A DNA stretch of 22,599 bases from JACMMS01 sp043758775 (GCA_043758775.1 JAYVMU010000003.1:1-22599); one strand, 5' to 3'. Positions 6,695 through 15,715 are shown, counted from the stretch's first letter. A program made the numbers and translations. Notes: generated by a model from the letters alone, not told the origin.

Positions 6695-8524
6695 CTACTC
6701 TACTGTGACTGATTTTGCTAAATTGCGCGGCTTATCAACATCGGTGCCTTTAATAAGCGCTACATGATAGGCCAGCAGTTGTACTGGTATGGTGTGTAGA
6801 ATCGGTGATAGTACGCCTACATGACGTGGTGTCCGTATGACATGAACGCCTTCACTCTCTGCAAAATGGCTATCGGCATCAGCAAAGACAAACAGTTGAC
6901 CACCTCGTGCCTTCACTTCTTGCATGTTAGATTTTACTTTTTCTAGCAAGCTATCATTCGGGGCAATCACCACAACTGGCATATTTTCGTCAACTAATGC
7001 AAGTGGTCCATGTTTAAGTTCGCCCGCAGGATAAGCTTCGGCATGAATATAGGAAATCTCTTTAAGTTTCAGCGCACCTTCCATGGCAATAGGGTAGTGA
7101 ATACCTCGTCCTAAAAAGAGCGCATGTTGTTTGTTAGCAAAAGCTTTTGCCCATTCGCGAATTTGTGGTTCTAGGTTTAATGCATGCTGTATGCTACCGC
7201 CTAACTGACGTAAAGCGCTGAGATATTGCTGTTCGGTTACTGCATCCAGCAAGCCTCGTTGTTTGGCCAGTGTAGCAGCCAGAGTAAATAAAGCTACTAA
7301 TTGAGTGGTGAACGCTTTAGTCGAAGCCACACCGATTTCCGCTCCCGCGCGCGTATGAAACACCAGCTTGGACGCTCTGGGAATCGCACTTTCCTGCACA
7401 TTACAAATTGCTAAAGTCAGCAGCTGGCCCAGCGATTTTGCGTGTTTCAGTGCCTCCATCGTATCTAAGGTTTCACCCGATTGTGAAATAGTGACGATTA
7501 GCTGTTTAGGGTTGGGCACTGATTTACGATAACGATATTCGCTCGAAATTTCAACATTAGTGGGTATTTGAGCGATACTTTCAATCCAATATTTAGCCGT
7601 TAAACCAGCATAATAGCTAGTACCTGCCGCTAATATTAATATGCTATCGGCTTGCGCAAAAACATCGGCCGCTTCAGTGCCAAATAGTGTCGGGCTGAAA
7701 CTAGCGTTATCAATTAATCCCTCGATGGTATCAGTGAGCGCACGTGGCTGCTCATGGATTTCCTTTTGCATGAAATGGCTATAAGGACCAAGCTCTAATG
7801 AGGCTAGCGACACATCACTCACATGTATGGTGCGCGTCACGGCTTCACCCGCTTTATCAAGAATCTCTACACTGTCTGCCGTTAAGATTGCTACGTCGCC
7901 ATCTTCTAAATAAATCACACGACGCGTGACTGACAACACCGCAGAAACATCCGATGCAATGAAATTTTCACCTTCACCCAAGCCAATTAATAACGGACAG
8001 CCCAAACGTGCACAGACCATGACATGAGGCTCTTTCACTGACAGCACACTAATCGCGAAGGCGCCTCTCAGTTCAGCAACCGCTTTTTGTGTTGCCGCTA
8101 ACAACGCTAAGCCCTGTGCTTGATAATAGTGAATCAAATGCGCGATTACTTCAGTATCGGTTTGTGATTCAAACACGTAACCGAGTGCTTTAAGCCGATC
8201 GCGCTGCTCATCATGATTTTCAATAATACCATTGTGTACTACAGCAATTTCGCCTTTGGATACATGGGGATGAGCATTAGATTCAGTCACACCACCATGT
8301 GTAGCCCAGCGTGTATGACCGATACCTAGCGTTCCGGTCAGTTGCTGCGCATCTGCTTTTGCCTGCATTTCGCTCACGCGGCCTACGGCACGTACACGTT
8401 TAATCTCACCGTCTAGAATAGCGATTCCCGCAGAATCATAACCACGATATTCAAGACGGCTTAAACCTTCAATTAACATTGGCACTACATTACGTTTTGC
8501 AACTGCACCGACAATTCCACACAT
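6695..8524 (-). CDS. glmS: glutamine--fructose-6-phosphate aminotransferase (isomerizing)
   Basis: GlmS makes glucosamine-6-phosphate from fructose-6-phosphate and glutamine, the committed step to UDP-GlcNAc. Its 609 residues equal the E. coli length. The N-terminal glutaminase domain begins MCGIVG with the nucleophile C2 exposed after Met removal, and contains HTRWATHG (70-77) and HNGIIENH (97-104). Two SIS domains follow, with AGTSYYAG (300-307) and SQSGET (347-352) in the first. The isomerase catalytic stretch GELKHGPLAL (501-510) and the terminal DKPRNLAKSVTVE complete the protein. It lies 48 bases after glmU in one transcription unit. The leader is too short for the glmS ribozyme of Gram-positive bacteria, and none is seen. 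Confidence 0.97.
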   Translation of the reverse strand: MCGIVGAVAKRNVVPMLIEGLSRLEYRGYDSAGIAILDGEIKRVRAVGRVSEMQAKADAQQLTGTLGIGHTRWATHGGVTESNAHPHVSKGEIAVVHNGIIENHDEQRDRLKALGYVFESQTDTEVIAHLIHYYQAQGLALLAATQKAVAELRGAFAISVLSVKEPHVMVCARLGCPLLIGLGEGENFIASDVSAVLSVTRRVIYLEDGDVAILTADSVEILDKAGEAVTRTIHVSDVSLASLELGPYSHFMQKEIHEQPRALTDTIEGLIDNASFSPTLFGTEAADVFAQADSILILAAGTSYYAGLTAKYWIESIAQIPTNVEISSEYRYRKSVPNPKQLIVTISQSGETLDTMEALKHAKSLGQLLTLAICNVQESAIPRASKLVFHTRAGAEIGVASTKAFTTQLVALFTLAATLAKQRGLLDAVTEQQYLSALRQLGGSIQHALNLEPQIREWAKAFANKQHALFLGRGIHYPIAMEGALKLKEISYIHAEAYPAGELKHGPLALVDENMPVVVIAPNDSLLEKVKSNMQEVKARGGQLFVFADADSHFAESEGVHVIRTPRHVGVLSPILHTIPVQLLAYHVALIKGTDVDKPRNLAKSVTVE

Positions 8525-8572
8525 ATACTTAAACTTTCCTTAATTGCAATATTTTGCTTTAATTTACATCTA

Positions 8573-9940
8573 TTAATTTTTTAACTTCACTGGTCGCTTC
8601 CAACCTTTTACCGTTATTTGTCTGCCACGTGACAAACTCAACTCTCCAGCGGGAGCGTCTTTAGTAATGGTAGAGCCCGCTGCAATTGTCGCACCCGCCC
8701 CAATGGTTACTGGCGCCACCAACTGCGAATCTGAACCTATAAAAGCGTGGTCTTCAATCACCGTTCTAAATTTATTCGCGCCATCATAATTGCAAGTAAT
8801 CGTACCCGCGCCAATGTTCACATGCTTGCCTATAGTCGCATCACCGACATAACTTAAATGATTAATCTTACTACCAATATTAACTTGCACATTTTTAAGC
8901 TCTACAAAATTGCCCACGTGCGTATCGGCCTGCAATATCGTGCCTGGACGTAAACGTGCGTATGGACCAATGCGAGCATTTTCGCCTACTGTTGCCTCAA
9001 CAATATGCGTATAAGGCGCAATTACCGTACCTGCCGCAATTGTGGCATCTTTAATCACGCAGTAAGCGCCCACTTTAACGGCTGCACCTAGCGTTACATC
9101 GCCTTCAAACACACAACCCACATCAATTTCCACATCCCTAGAAACGCTTAAATCTCCACGTACATCAAGCCGTGCTGGGTCAGCCAAGGTAACACCCTGT
9201 CTAAGTAACTCTATGGCATAGCGATTTTGGTAGACACGTTCTATCTGCGCTAAATCCTGTTTAGAGTTAATACCTGTGACTGCCCATTCATCGATGCTTA
9301 ACTCGGCCTTCACTGCAATACCATCTTGCACGGCAAAACCGATAATATCGGTTAAATAATATTCGCCTTGAATATTGTGATTGTCTAAACGTGCCAGCCA
9401 TAAAACAAGCTGACGGCTAGGCATCGCCATAATGCCAGTATTAACTTCATTGATCGTGCGTTGCTCAACAGTAGCATCTTTATGCTCAACGATGGCAATG
9501 ACCTTATCTTGCGCATTGCGTACAATGCGCCCATAGCCAGTTGGGTCAAATTTGTTAAAAGAGAGTAGGACAAGTGCATTGCTGGATTGCTGTAACAACC
9601 GTTCACAGCTAGCAGTATCAACTAAAGGCACATCCCCAAATAGAATAAGGGTATTCACATCAGTATCTAAGTAGGGCAGCGCTTGCTGCACAGCATGTCC
9701 TGTGCCTAATTGTTCGGCTTGTCGCACCCAAATAATATTTTCATTTGCAAAAGCTTGTTGGACTTGCTCAGCGCCAAAACCAACGATGACAATAATCTTA
9801 TCTGCCTTGAGTTTTTTTGCACAGCTAATGACATAGTGCAAAATCGGCTTCCCCGCCACCTTATGTAATACCTTAGGTGTATTGGAAACCATGCGCGTAC
9901 CTTTGCCCGCTGCAAGTATCACGACGTTGAGTTTATCCAT
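8573..9940 (-). CDS. glmU: bifunctional GlmU: glucosamine-1-P N-acetyltransferase / GlcNAc-1-P uridyltransferase
   Basis: GlmU acetylates glucosamine-1-phosphate and then couples it to UTP, giving UDP-GlcNAc for peptidoglycan and lipopolysaccharide. The 455-residue protein has the pyrophosphorylase signature LAAGKGTRM with the following K23 in its N-terminal Rossmann domain (1 to about 230). Its C-terminal left-handed beta-helix of hexapeptide repeats (about 250-440) contains the acetyltransferase segment YVGDATIGKHVNIGAGT. Length is the family standard. It is first in a glmU-glmS unit and starts about 95 bases downstream of atpC, separated from it by the atp terminator. Confidence 0.97.
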   Translation of the reverse strand: MDKLNVVILAAGKGTRMVSNTPKVLHKVAGKPILHYVISCAKKLKADKIIVIVGFGAEQVQQAFANENIIWVRQAEQLGTGHAVQQALPYLDTDVNTLILFGDVPLVDTASCERLLQQSSNALVLLSFNKFDPTGYGRIVRNAQDKVIAIVEHKDATVEQRTINEVNTGIMAMPSRQLVLWLARLDNHNIQGEYYLTDIIGFAVQDGIAVKAELSIDEWAVTGINSKQDLAQIERVYQNRYAIELLRQGVTLADPARLDVRGDLSVSRDVEIDVGCVFEGDVTLGAAVKVGAYCVIKDATIAAGTVIAPYTHIVEATVGENARIGPYARLRPGTILQADTHVGNFVELKNVQVNIGSKINHLSYVGDATIGKHVNIGAGTITCNYDGANKFRTVIEDHAFIGSDSQLVAPVTIGAGATIAAGSTITKDAPAGELSLSRGRQITVKGWKRPVKLKN

Positions 9941-9954
9941 TTTGCCACTTTACA

Positions 9955-9984
9955 ATATAAGACATACTTTAAAAGTATAAACAA
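9955..9984 (-). promoter_or_regulatory. palindrome in a possible glmU promoter
   Basis: A perfect palindrome ATACTTT-A-AAAGTAT (9964-9978) lies 24 bases upstream of the glmU start codon. On the minus strand it falls between a poor -35 (TTGTTT, 9984-9979) and a -10-like TTATAT (9960-9955). That geometry would be typical of an operator, but the leader would be only about 8 bases long. The promoter assignment is therefore doubtful; the palindrome itself is certain. Confidence 0.3.
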
Positions 9985-10009
9985 AAAAGACAGCTATTGG
10001 CTGCCTTTT
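9982..10009 (-). terminator. Rho-independent terminator of the atp operon
   Basis: On the minus strand a 10-base-pair stem AAAAGGCAGC/GCTGTCTTTT has a 5-base loop and runs into six T residues. The stem contains one G-U pair, which on the plus strand would be an A-C mismatch, so the structure is optimised for minus-strand RNA. It starts about 26 bases past the atpC stop codon and ends before glmU, separating the two units. Confidence 0.85.
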
Positions 10010-10035
10010 CATTATTTACTGACAATTGCTGACAA

Positions 10036-10461
10036 TTAATGATTTTTTTTACGTAACTTTTCAATCATTTGAATTTGTGCAAGCGCCTCTGAAAGCTCTG
10101 CTTGCGCTTTTGCATAGTCAATATCAGATGTTCTGTTTCTCATTGCTTCTTCAGCAACTTCTTTAGCCTGAATCGCTTTCGCCTCGTCTAAATCAACACC
10201 GCGAATTGCAGTATCGGCCAATACTGTTATAACGCCTGGCTGCACTTCTAAAATACCACCAGAAATATAGATATGTTGCTCTTCTACTTCGTTAGCGACT
10301 TTAATACGTAACGATCCTTGCTTAACTGTTGTAATCATCGGTGCATGGTGGGGATAAATACCCACTTCACCAGCAGAGGCTGGAGCAACTACAAATTCTG
10401 CTTCACCAGAAAATATAGAAGCTTCAGCACTAACTACATCAATATGTACTGTATTTGCCAT
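10036..10461 (-). CDS. atpC: ATP synthase F1 epsilon subunit
   Basis: Epsilon is part of the central stalk and inhibits ATP hydrolysis through its C-terminal helices. The 141-residue protein has the N-terminal beta-sandwich (about 1-85) with VSAEASIFSGEAEFVV and the GEVGIYPHHAPMIT segment. An alpha-helical C-terminal hairpin follows (about 90-138), rich in Ala, Glu and Lys. Length matches E. coli (139). It is last in the operon. Unusually, it is separated from atpD by 136 bases containing a structured GC-rich element, whereas most atp operons have only about 20 bases there. Confidence 0.95.
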   Translation of the reverse strand: MANTVHIDVVSAEASIFSGEAEFVVAPASAGEVGIYPHHAPMITTVKQGSLRIKVANEVEEQHIYISGGILEVQPGVITVLADTAIRGVDLDEAKAIQAKEVAEEAMRNRTSDIDYAKAQAELSEALAQIQMIEKLRKKNH

Positions 10462-10513
10462 CTTTTTCTCTTTTCAACTCACTTCTCAATTGGTTATATC
10501 TAAGCAGAACTAG

Positions 10514-10592
10514 GCGCACGGTACGAAGCGACGCGGGCAGCACATTTTGTGCGGCAAGGAAGCAAGTACCGCACAACACGGCTATGCGACGA
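10514..10592 (-). repeat. GC-rich structured intergenic element between atpD and atpC
   Basis: This stretch is clearly GC-richer than the surrounding spacer and codes for nothing evident. On the minus (mRNA) strand an outer stem UGUGCGGUAC/GUACCGUGCG (plus 10566-10575 and 10515-10524) forms 10 pairs, including three G-U pairs. It encloses a hairpin GCACA-AAA-UGUGC (10540-10552). The outer stem is longer on the minus strand than on the plus strand, where only 6 pairs form, which suggests a role in the atp mRNA. A GCGACG hexamer occurs at both ends (10528 and 10586). It may be a dispersed palindromic repeat, an RNA-processing site or an attenuator. Confidence 0.5.
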
Positions 10593-10597
10593 TAAAA

Positions 10598-12025
10598 TTA
10601 ATTAAGTGTTTTCGCCTTTTCAACAGCCTCTTCAATACCACCTACCATATAGAAAGCTTGCTCTGGTAAGTGGTCGTATTCACCGTTTACAATTGCTTTA
10701 AAGCCTTTGATGGTTTCTTTCAAGGGTACATATTTACCTGGAGCACCAGTAAATACTTCAGCCACGTGGAACGGTTGTGACAAGAAACGTTGGATTTTAC
10801 GTGCACGGCTTACGGCTAATTTATCTTCTGGTGATAACTCGTCCATACCCAAAATTGCAATAATATCGCGTAATTCTTTATAACGTTGTAGCGTTGTTTG
10901 CACAGAGCGTGCAACTGCATAATGCTCTTCACCAACCACTAATGGATCTAACTGACGTGATGATGAATCTAGTGGATCTACCGCCGGATAAATACCAAGT
11001 GAAGCAATATCACGTGACAATACAACGGTTGAATCCAAATGTTGGAAAGTTGTTGCTGGTGATGGATCGGTCAAGTCATCCGCAGGTACGTAAACCGCTT
11101 GGATAGAAGTAATAGAACCTACTTTAGTCGAGGTAATACGCTCTTGTAAACGACCCATTTCGTCAGCCAGAGTAGGTTGATAACCCACAGCTGAAGGCAT
11201 ACGGCCTAACAATGCGGATACTTCAGTACCAGCCAATGTATAACGGTAGATGTTATCTACGAAAAATAAGATATCACGGCCTTCATCACGGAATTTTTCC
11301 GCCATGGTCAAACCAGATAAAGCTACACGTAAACGGTTACCTGGTGGCTCGTTCATTTGACCGAATACCATCGCTACTTTTGATTCTTTCATGTTATCTA
11401 ATTTGATAACGCCAGCTTCTGCCATTTCATGGTAGAAGTCATTACCTTCACGAGTACGCTCACCCACACCTGCAAACACTGATAAACCTGAATGCTGTTT
11501 AGCGATGTTGTTAATTAACTCTAGCATATTAACGGTTTTACCTACACCCGCACCACCGAACAAGCCCACTTTACCGCCTTTAGCAAACGGACAAACCAAG
11601 TCAATCACTTTGATACCTGTTTCTAACAAGTCAACAGATGGTGATAGCTCTTCAAAGCTTGGTGCTTTTTGGTGAATTGAACGACGCTCATCACATTCGA
11701 TAGGGCCAGCCTCATCAATAGGGCGGCCTAATACGTCCATAATACGACCTAGTGTACCTACGCCAACTGGCACAGTAATTTGACTACCTGTTGCTCTAAA
11801 GGGTGTACCGCGAGCTAAACCATCAGATGAACCCATGGCAATTGTACGCACAATACCGTCGCCTAGTTGTTGCTGCACTTCAAGCGTCAAACCAGCTTCT
11901 GCTTGTGAAGTTGCATCATCAATAATTAACGCGTCATATACTTTAGGCATTTGATCACGTGGAAATTCGACGTCAACTACAGCGCCAATACATTGAACTA
12001 CTTTACCGATACTTACGTTTGCCAT
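10598..12025 (-). CDS. atpD: ATP synthase F1 beta subunit (catalytic)
   Basis: Beta carries the catalytic nucleotide sites of the F1 head. The 475-residue protein shows the P-loop GGAGVGKT (157-164, with K163 and T164) and the catalytic GERTREGND segment (E189, R190). The ALSGLTMAEKFRDEGRDI and SALLGRMPSAVGYQPTLA segments are also present. The DELSEED lever motif appears as DELSPED, a variant in the gamma-contacting region. The length is about 15 residues more than E. coli. The ATG at 12025 follows a TTAGGA ribosome-binding site. The gene lies between atpG and the structured spacer before atpC. Confidence 0.98.
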   Translation of the reverse strand: MANVSIGKVVQCIGAVVDVEFPRDQMPKVYDALIIDDATSQAEAGLTLEVQQQLGDGIVRTIAMGSSDGLARGTPFRATGSQITVPVGVGTLGRIMDVLGRPIDEAGPIECDERRSIHQKAPSFEELSPSVDLLETGIKVIDLVCPFAKGGKVGLFGGAGVGKTVNMLELINNIAKQHSGLSVFAGVGERTREGNDFYHEMAEAGVIKLDNMKESKVAMVFGQMNEPPGNRLRVALSGLTMAEKFRDEGRDILFFVDNIYRYTLAGTEVSALLGRMPSAVGYQPTLADEMGRLQERITSTKVGSITSIQAVYVPADDLTDPSPATTFQHLDSTVVLSRDIASLGIYPAVDPLDSSSRQLDPLVVGEEHYAVARSVQTTLQRYKELRDIIAILGMDELSPEDKLAVSRARKIQRFLSQPFHVAEVFTGAPGKYVPLKETIKGFKAIVNGEYDHLPEQAFYMVGGIEEAVEKAKTLN

Positions 12026-12085
12026 TTTTTTTCCTAACTCAATATTTAGTCAGATACTTTAAATAAAATTCTTTGTGCTTAACAC

Positions 12086-13024
12086 TTAAGCTACAGCAGC
12101 AGCACCACCAACGATTTCAGAAATCTCTTTGGTAATTGCCGCCTGACGCGCCTTGTTGTACACCAATTTCAAATCACCAATCACGGTTTTTGCATTGTCA
12201 GATGCTGATTTCATCGCCACCATACGTGATGATTGCTCAGAAGCCATATTTTCAGCCACGGCGTTGTACACCAAGGATTCGATATAGCGCAACATTAGTT
12301 CATCAATGACTGGCTTCGCCTCTGGCTCATAGATGTAGTCCCAGTGACCTTGTGCAATCCCAATTTTGACCGCGCTCTTTACGACACCGCTGGTTGTTAA
12401 AGGCTCAATTTTTTCATGTGCAGGATGCGGGCCCAAGTGATCATCATTCAATGGCAACAGTTGTTGTATGACTGGCTCTTGCTTCATGGTGTTGATAAAA
12501 CGTGTATAGCTGATATACAGTTGGTCAATTTCACCGGCTGTATAAGCATCCAGCATCACTTTAATAGTGCCAATCAGCTGTTCTAAATGGGGCACATCGC
12601 CCAAACCCGTAATATGCGATTTAACATTAGCGCCAATGCGGTTCATGAAGCCAAAGCCTTTATTACCAATCGCTGACACTTGAATCGCTTTGCCTTCTGC
12701 TTCCCAAGTTTTCATTTGGTTAACAGACAAACGCAGCATATTCGTATTTAAACCACCACATAAACCTTTATCAGAGCTCACCACAATCAAGCCTACGCTT
12801 TTTACCACATCACGCTTAATTAAAAACGGATGTTTGTATTCGGCTTGCGCATGTGACAAGTGAGCCGCAACATTGCGGATTTTTTCAGCATACGGACGGC
12901 TAGCACGCATTCTTTCTTGCGCTTTACGCATTTTAGAAGCGGCTACCATTTCCATCGCCTTGGTGATTTTGCGGGTATTTTCTACCGACTTAATCTTGGT
13001 TCTAATCTCTTTACTACCAGCCAT
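12086..13024 (-). CDS. atpG: ATP synthase F1 gamma subunit
   Basis: Gamma is the rotating central shaft that couples Fo proton flow to F1 catalysis. The N-terminal helix MAGSKEIRTKIKSVENTRKI and the C-terminal helix ending ITKEISEIVGGAAAV are intact. The Rossmann core has VVSSDKGLCGGLNTN (81-95). At 312 residues it is about 25 longer than E. coli gamma. The excess sits at about 196-226, between QQLLPLNDD and HWDYIYEP, where E. coli has only a short Asp-rich loop. This insert contains His, Pro and Val-Lys-rich sequence and keeps the frame. The gene sits in the standard place between atpA and atpD. Confidence 0.96.
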   Translation of the reverse strand: MAGSKEIRTKIKSVENTRKITKAMEMVAASKMRKAQERMRASRPYAEKIRNVAAHLSHAQAEYKHPFLIKRDVVKSVGLIVVSSDKGLCGGLNTNMLRLSVNQMKTWEAEGKAIQVSAIGNKGFGFMNRIGANVKSHITGLGDVPHLEQLIGTIKVMLDAYTAGEIDQLYISYTRFINTMKQEPVIQQLLPLNDDHLGPHPAHEKIEPLTTSGVVKSAVKIGIAQGHWDYIYEPEAKPVIDELMLRYIESLVYNAVAENMASEQSSRMVAMKSASDNAKTVIGDLKLVYNKARQAAITKEISEIVGGAAAVA

Positions 13025-13064
13025 ATGATTTCCTAAATTAGCATCTATCTAAATAGCAAATGGT

Positions 13065-14606
13065 TTAGTAAGCGTTAGTTGCTTTGAAGTCTTGAATTGC
13101 CGCTTCAACCGCTTTTTCATTATCGCCACTTAAGTCTTTGCTAGATTCAATGCCATCCATCAATGCTTTATATTTTGAACTCATAAAGCCATGTAAAGCG
13201 CCCTCAAAAGCCAACACTTTATTGGTTGGAACATCATCAAAATAACCTTTATTAGCCGCTAACAATGAAAGTGCCATGTTAGAAATGCTTAATGGTGCGT
13301 ATTGCGCTTGCTTCATCAACTCAGTAAACATACGACCACGATCCAATTGTTTACGTGTCGCTTCATCCAAATCAGAAGCAAACTGCGCAAACGCTGCTAA
13401 TTCACGATATTGCGCTAATGCCAAACGTACACCACCACCTAGTTTTTTGATAACCTTAGTTTGTGCTGCACCACCCACGCGAGATACTGAAATACCGGCA
13501 TTAATGGCGGGGCGAATACCAGCGTTAAATAAGTCAGTCTCTAAGAAGATTTGACCATCAGTAATTGAAATTACGTTAGTCGGTACGAATGCAGAAACGT
13601 CACCTGCGGCAGTTTCAATCACTGGTAATGCCGTCAATGAACCTGTTTTACCTTTAACAGCACCGTTAGTAAATTTTTCTACATATTCTTCGTTAACACG
13701 TGCTGCACGCTCTAATAAACGTGAGTGAATGTAGAATACGTCACCTGGATAAGCTTCGCGGCCTGGTGGACGGCGTAATAACAATGAAATTTGACGATAA
13801 GCAATCGCTTGTTTAGTCAAGTCATCATACACAATCAATGCATCTTCACCGCGGTCACGGAAATATTCACCCATAGTACAACCAGCATAAGGCGCCAAGA
13901 ATTGTAAAGCTGCTGAGTCAGAGGCTGCTGCTGCAACGACGATGGTATAAGCCATCGCGCCATTTTCTTCTAATTTACGCACCACGTTAGCAATGGTTGA
14001 AGCCTTTTGGCCAATCGCAACGTAGATACAGGTCATGCTTTGACCTTTTTGGTTGATGATCGCATCAACCGCTACCGCTGTTTTACCTGTTTGACGGTCA
14101 CCAATAATCAACTCACGTTGACCACGACCTACTGGCACCATAGAGTCAACTGATTTCAAACCTGTTTGCACTGGTTGTGACACTGATTTACGTGCAATCA
14201 CACCAGGCGCCACTTTTTCAATTTTGTCGGTCATTTTCGCATTAACTGGACCTTTACCATCAATTGGCTGACCCAATGCATTGACCACACGACCGATTAA
14301 TTCTGGGCCAACTGGCACTTCCAAAATACGACCTGTACATTTCACAGTGTCGCCTTCGGTAATATGTTCGTAATCACCAAGTACCACAGCACCTACTGAA
14401 TCACGCTCTAGGTTTAACGCTAAACCAAACGTATTACCGGGGAACTCAACCATCTCACCCGCCATGACGTTTGAAAGGCCGTGAATACGCACGATACCAT
14501 CTGTCACTGAAATTACTGTACCTTGAGTACGCGCTTCAGCTGAGGTCGAAAAATTCTCTAATCTGCTTTTAATCAGTTCACTGATTTCTGATGTAGATAA
14601 CTGCAT
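13065..14606 (-). CDS. atpA: ATP synthase F1 alpha subunit
   Basis: Alpha forms the non-catalytic nucleotide sites of the F1 hexamer. The 513-residue protein, the same length as E. coli, has the P-loop GDRQTGKT (169-176). It also has the arginine finger R376 in ISVSRVGGAAQ, the same residue number as in E. coli. The PAINAGISVSRVGG ATPase signature and the N-terminal crown (about 25-95) are intact. It follows atpH by 31 bases, with a Shine-Dalgarno AGGAG before the ATG at 14606. Confidence 0.98.
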   Translation of the reverse strand: MQLSTSEISELIKSRLENFSTSAEARTQGTVISVTDGIVRIHGLSNVMAGEMVEFPGNTFGLALNLERDSVGAVVLGDYEHITEGDTVKCTGRILEVPVGPELIGRVVNALGQPIDGKGPVNAKMTDKIEKVAPGVIARKSVSQPVQTGLKSVDSMVPVGRGQRELIIGDRQTGKTAVAVDAIINQKGQSMTCIYVAIGQKASTIANVVRKLEENGAMAYTIVVAAAASDSAALQFLAPYAGCTMGEYFRDRGEDALIVYDDLTKQAIAYRQISLLLRRPPGREAYPGDVFYIHSRLLERAARVNEEYVEKFTNGAVKGKTGSLTALPVIETAAGDVSAFVPTNVISITDGQIFLETDLFNAGIRPAINAGISVSRVGGAAQTKVIKKLGGGVRLALAQYRELAAFAQFASDLDEATRKQLDRGRMFTELMKQAQYAPLSISNMALSLLAANKGYFDDVPTNKVLAFEGALHGFMSSKYKALMDGIESSKDLSGDNEKAVEAAIQDFKATNAY

Positions 14607-14637
14607 GTAGTTCTCCTGTGGCTTTTTCTGCCAATAA

Positions 14638-15174
14638 TCACGCGGTAAGCGTGTAGGCTAAGTTTTGTAATTGACTTTTGACGGATGCGTCTATCACGGT
14701 ATCGCCAACAATAATTTTTATACCACCAATAAGTTCTGCATCAACAGAAACCGTGGCTTCTATTTTTTTACCAAACTTGGCTTCTAATTTTTTAATTAAG
14801 TCTTTGGTTTCTGCTGCGCTTGGTTTAGCTGCCGCGATGATTTGCGCCTCTAACGTGCCTTCGTCCTGCGCCTTTAACTCTTCAAAAGCATGAGCAATAG
14901 CAGGCAGGATAGACAAACGACCGTATTCAATCAAAATCTTAATCAGATTCTGTCCATTTTCGTTAAGCTGATCGCCGCACACTTTTAAAAAAGCTGCTTG
15001 TAATTCACTGCTCACTACTTTTGGGTCTTGAATGTAAGCACTCATCTGCGCATCATTTACAACCGCAGTTGCAAAACTCAGCATTTCAGACCATTTAACC
15101 AAGGCTTTTTGCTCTTTAGCTAACTTGTAGCTAGCGACGGCGTAAGGTCTTGCGATGGTTGATATTTCAGCCAT
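14638..15174 (-). CDS. atpH: ATP synthase F1 delta subunit
   Basis: Delta (OSCP homologue) links the peripheral stalk to the top of F1. The 178-residue protein has an N-terminal six-helix domain (about 1-105) beginning ISTIARPYAVASYKLA. Its C-terminal part contains the family signature segment ELIGGIKIIVGDTVIDASVKSQL at about 147-169. Length matches E. coli (177). It lies between atpF and atpA with gaps of 26 and 31 bases. Confidence 0.95.
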   Translation of the reverse strand: MAEISTIARPYAVASYKLAKEQKALVKWSEMLSFATAVVNDAQMSAYIQDPKVVSSELQAAFLKVCGDQLNENGQNLIKILIEYGRLSILPAIAHAFEELKAQDEGTLEAQIIAAAKPSAAETKDLIKKLEAKFGKKIEATVSVDAELIGGIKIIVGDTVIDASVKSQLQNLAYTLTA

Positions 15175-15200
15175 GTTTTATCCTGTCCTGTTATATGAGC

Positions 15201-15671
15201 CTAAAGCTCTGCCGCTAGTTTAGTAAGCATATCGCTATGAGCTTTTGCATCAATTTCTTTACGCAAGATTTTTTCAGCGCCGGCAACAGCCAGTGCTGAA
15301 ACCTGTGCACGCAAACCCTCTTTTGCACGGTTCACTTCTTGATCAATTTCTGCTTTAGCACCGGCCAAAATACGATCGCCTTCAGTTTTCGCATGGCCTT
15401 TAGCATCTTCTACAATTTGAGTCGCACGTTTTTCAGCCTGACCAATAATCTCAGTCGCTTTTTGCTTAGCTTCATTTAGCGTGACTTCTGATTTCTTAGC
15501 AGCGACTTCTAAAGCACTTCTGCCGTCAGCGGCAGCAGCCAAGCCGTCAGCGATTTCTTTTTGGCGTGTTTCAATCGCTTTTAACAGCGGTGGCCAAATA
15601 AACTTCACTGTGAACCAAATCAACACGGCAAAAGCGATAGCTTGTGCGATTAGTGTAAAGTTAATATTCAT
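15201..15671 (-). CDS. atpF: ATP synthase Fo b subunit
   Basis: Subunit b dimerises as the peripheral stalk. The 156-residue protein, identical in length to E. coli b, begins MNINFTLIAQAIAFAVLIWF, a single membrane helix (about 5-26). The IWPPLLKAIETRQ junction follows. A long charged coiled coil (about 35-135), rich in Ala, Lys and Glu, completes it. It is encoded just after atpE and before atpH. Confidence 0.96.
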   Translation of the reverse strand: MNINFTLIAQAIAFAVLIWFTVKFIWPPLLKAIETRQKEIADGLAAAADGRSALEVAAKKSEVTLNEAKQKATEIIGQAEKRATQIVEDAKGHAKTEGDRILAGAKAEIDQEVNRAKEGLRAQVSALAVAGAEKILRKEIDAKAHSDMLTKLAAEL

Positions 15672-15715
15672 ATTTGCTCCTTGTTTAGGTAATGTTTACA
15701 ACAACCTAAACAATA

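Noticed and set aside
8625..8640. Other CACGTG cores as parS sites (for example around 8628, 8918, 10764 and 11957)
   Set aside because: They share only the central six bases with parS and mismatch several flanking positions; all lie inside coding sequence.
10501..10597. A tRNA or other known structured RNA gene between atpD and atpC
   Set aside because: No cloverleaf, T-arm GTTCRA motif or CCA-like end can be fitted; the structure is a simple nested hairpin.
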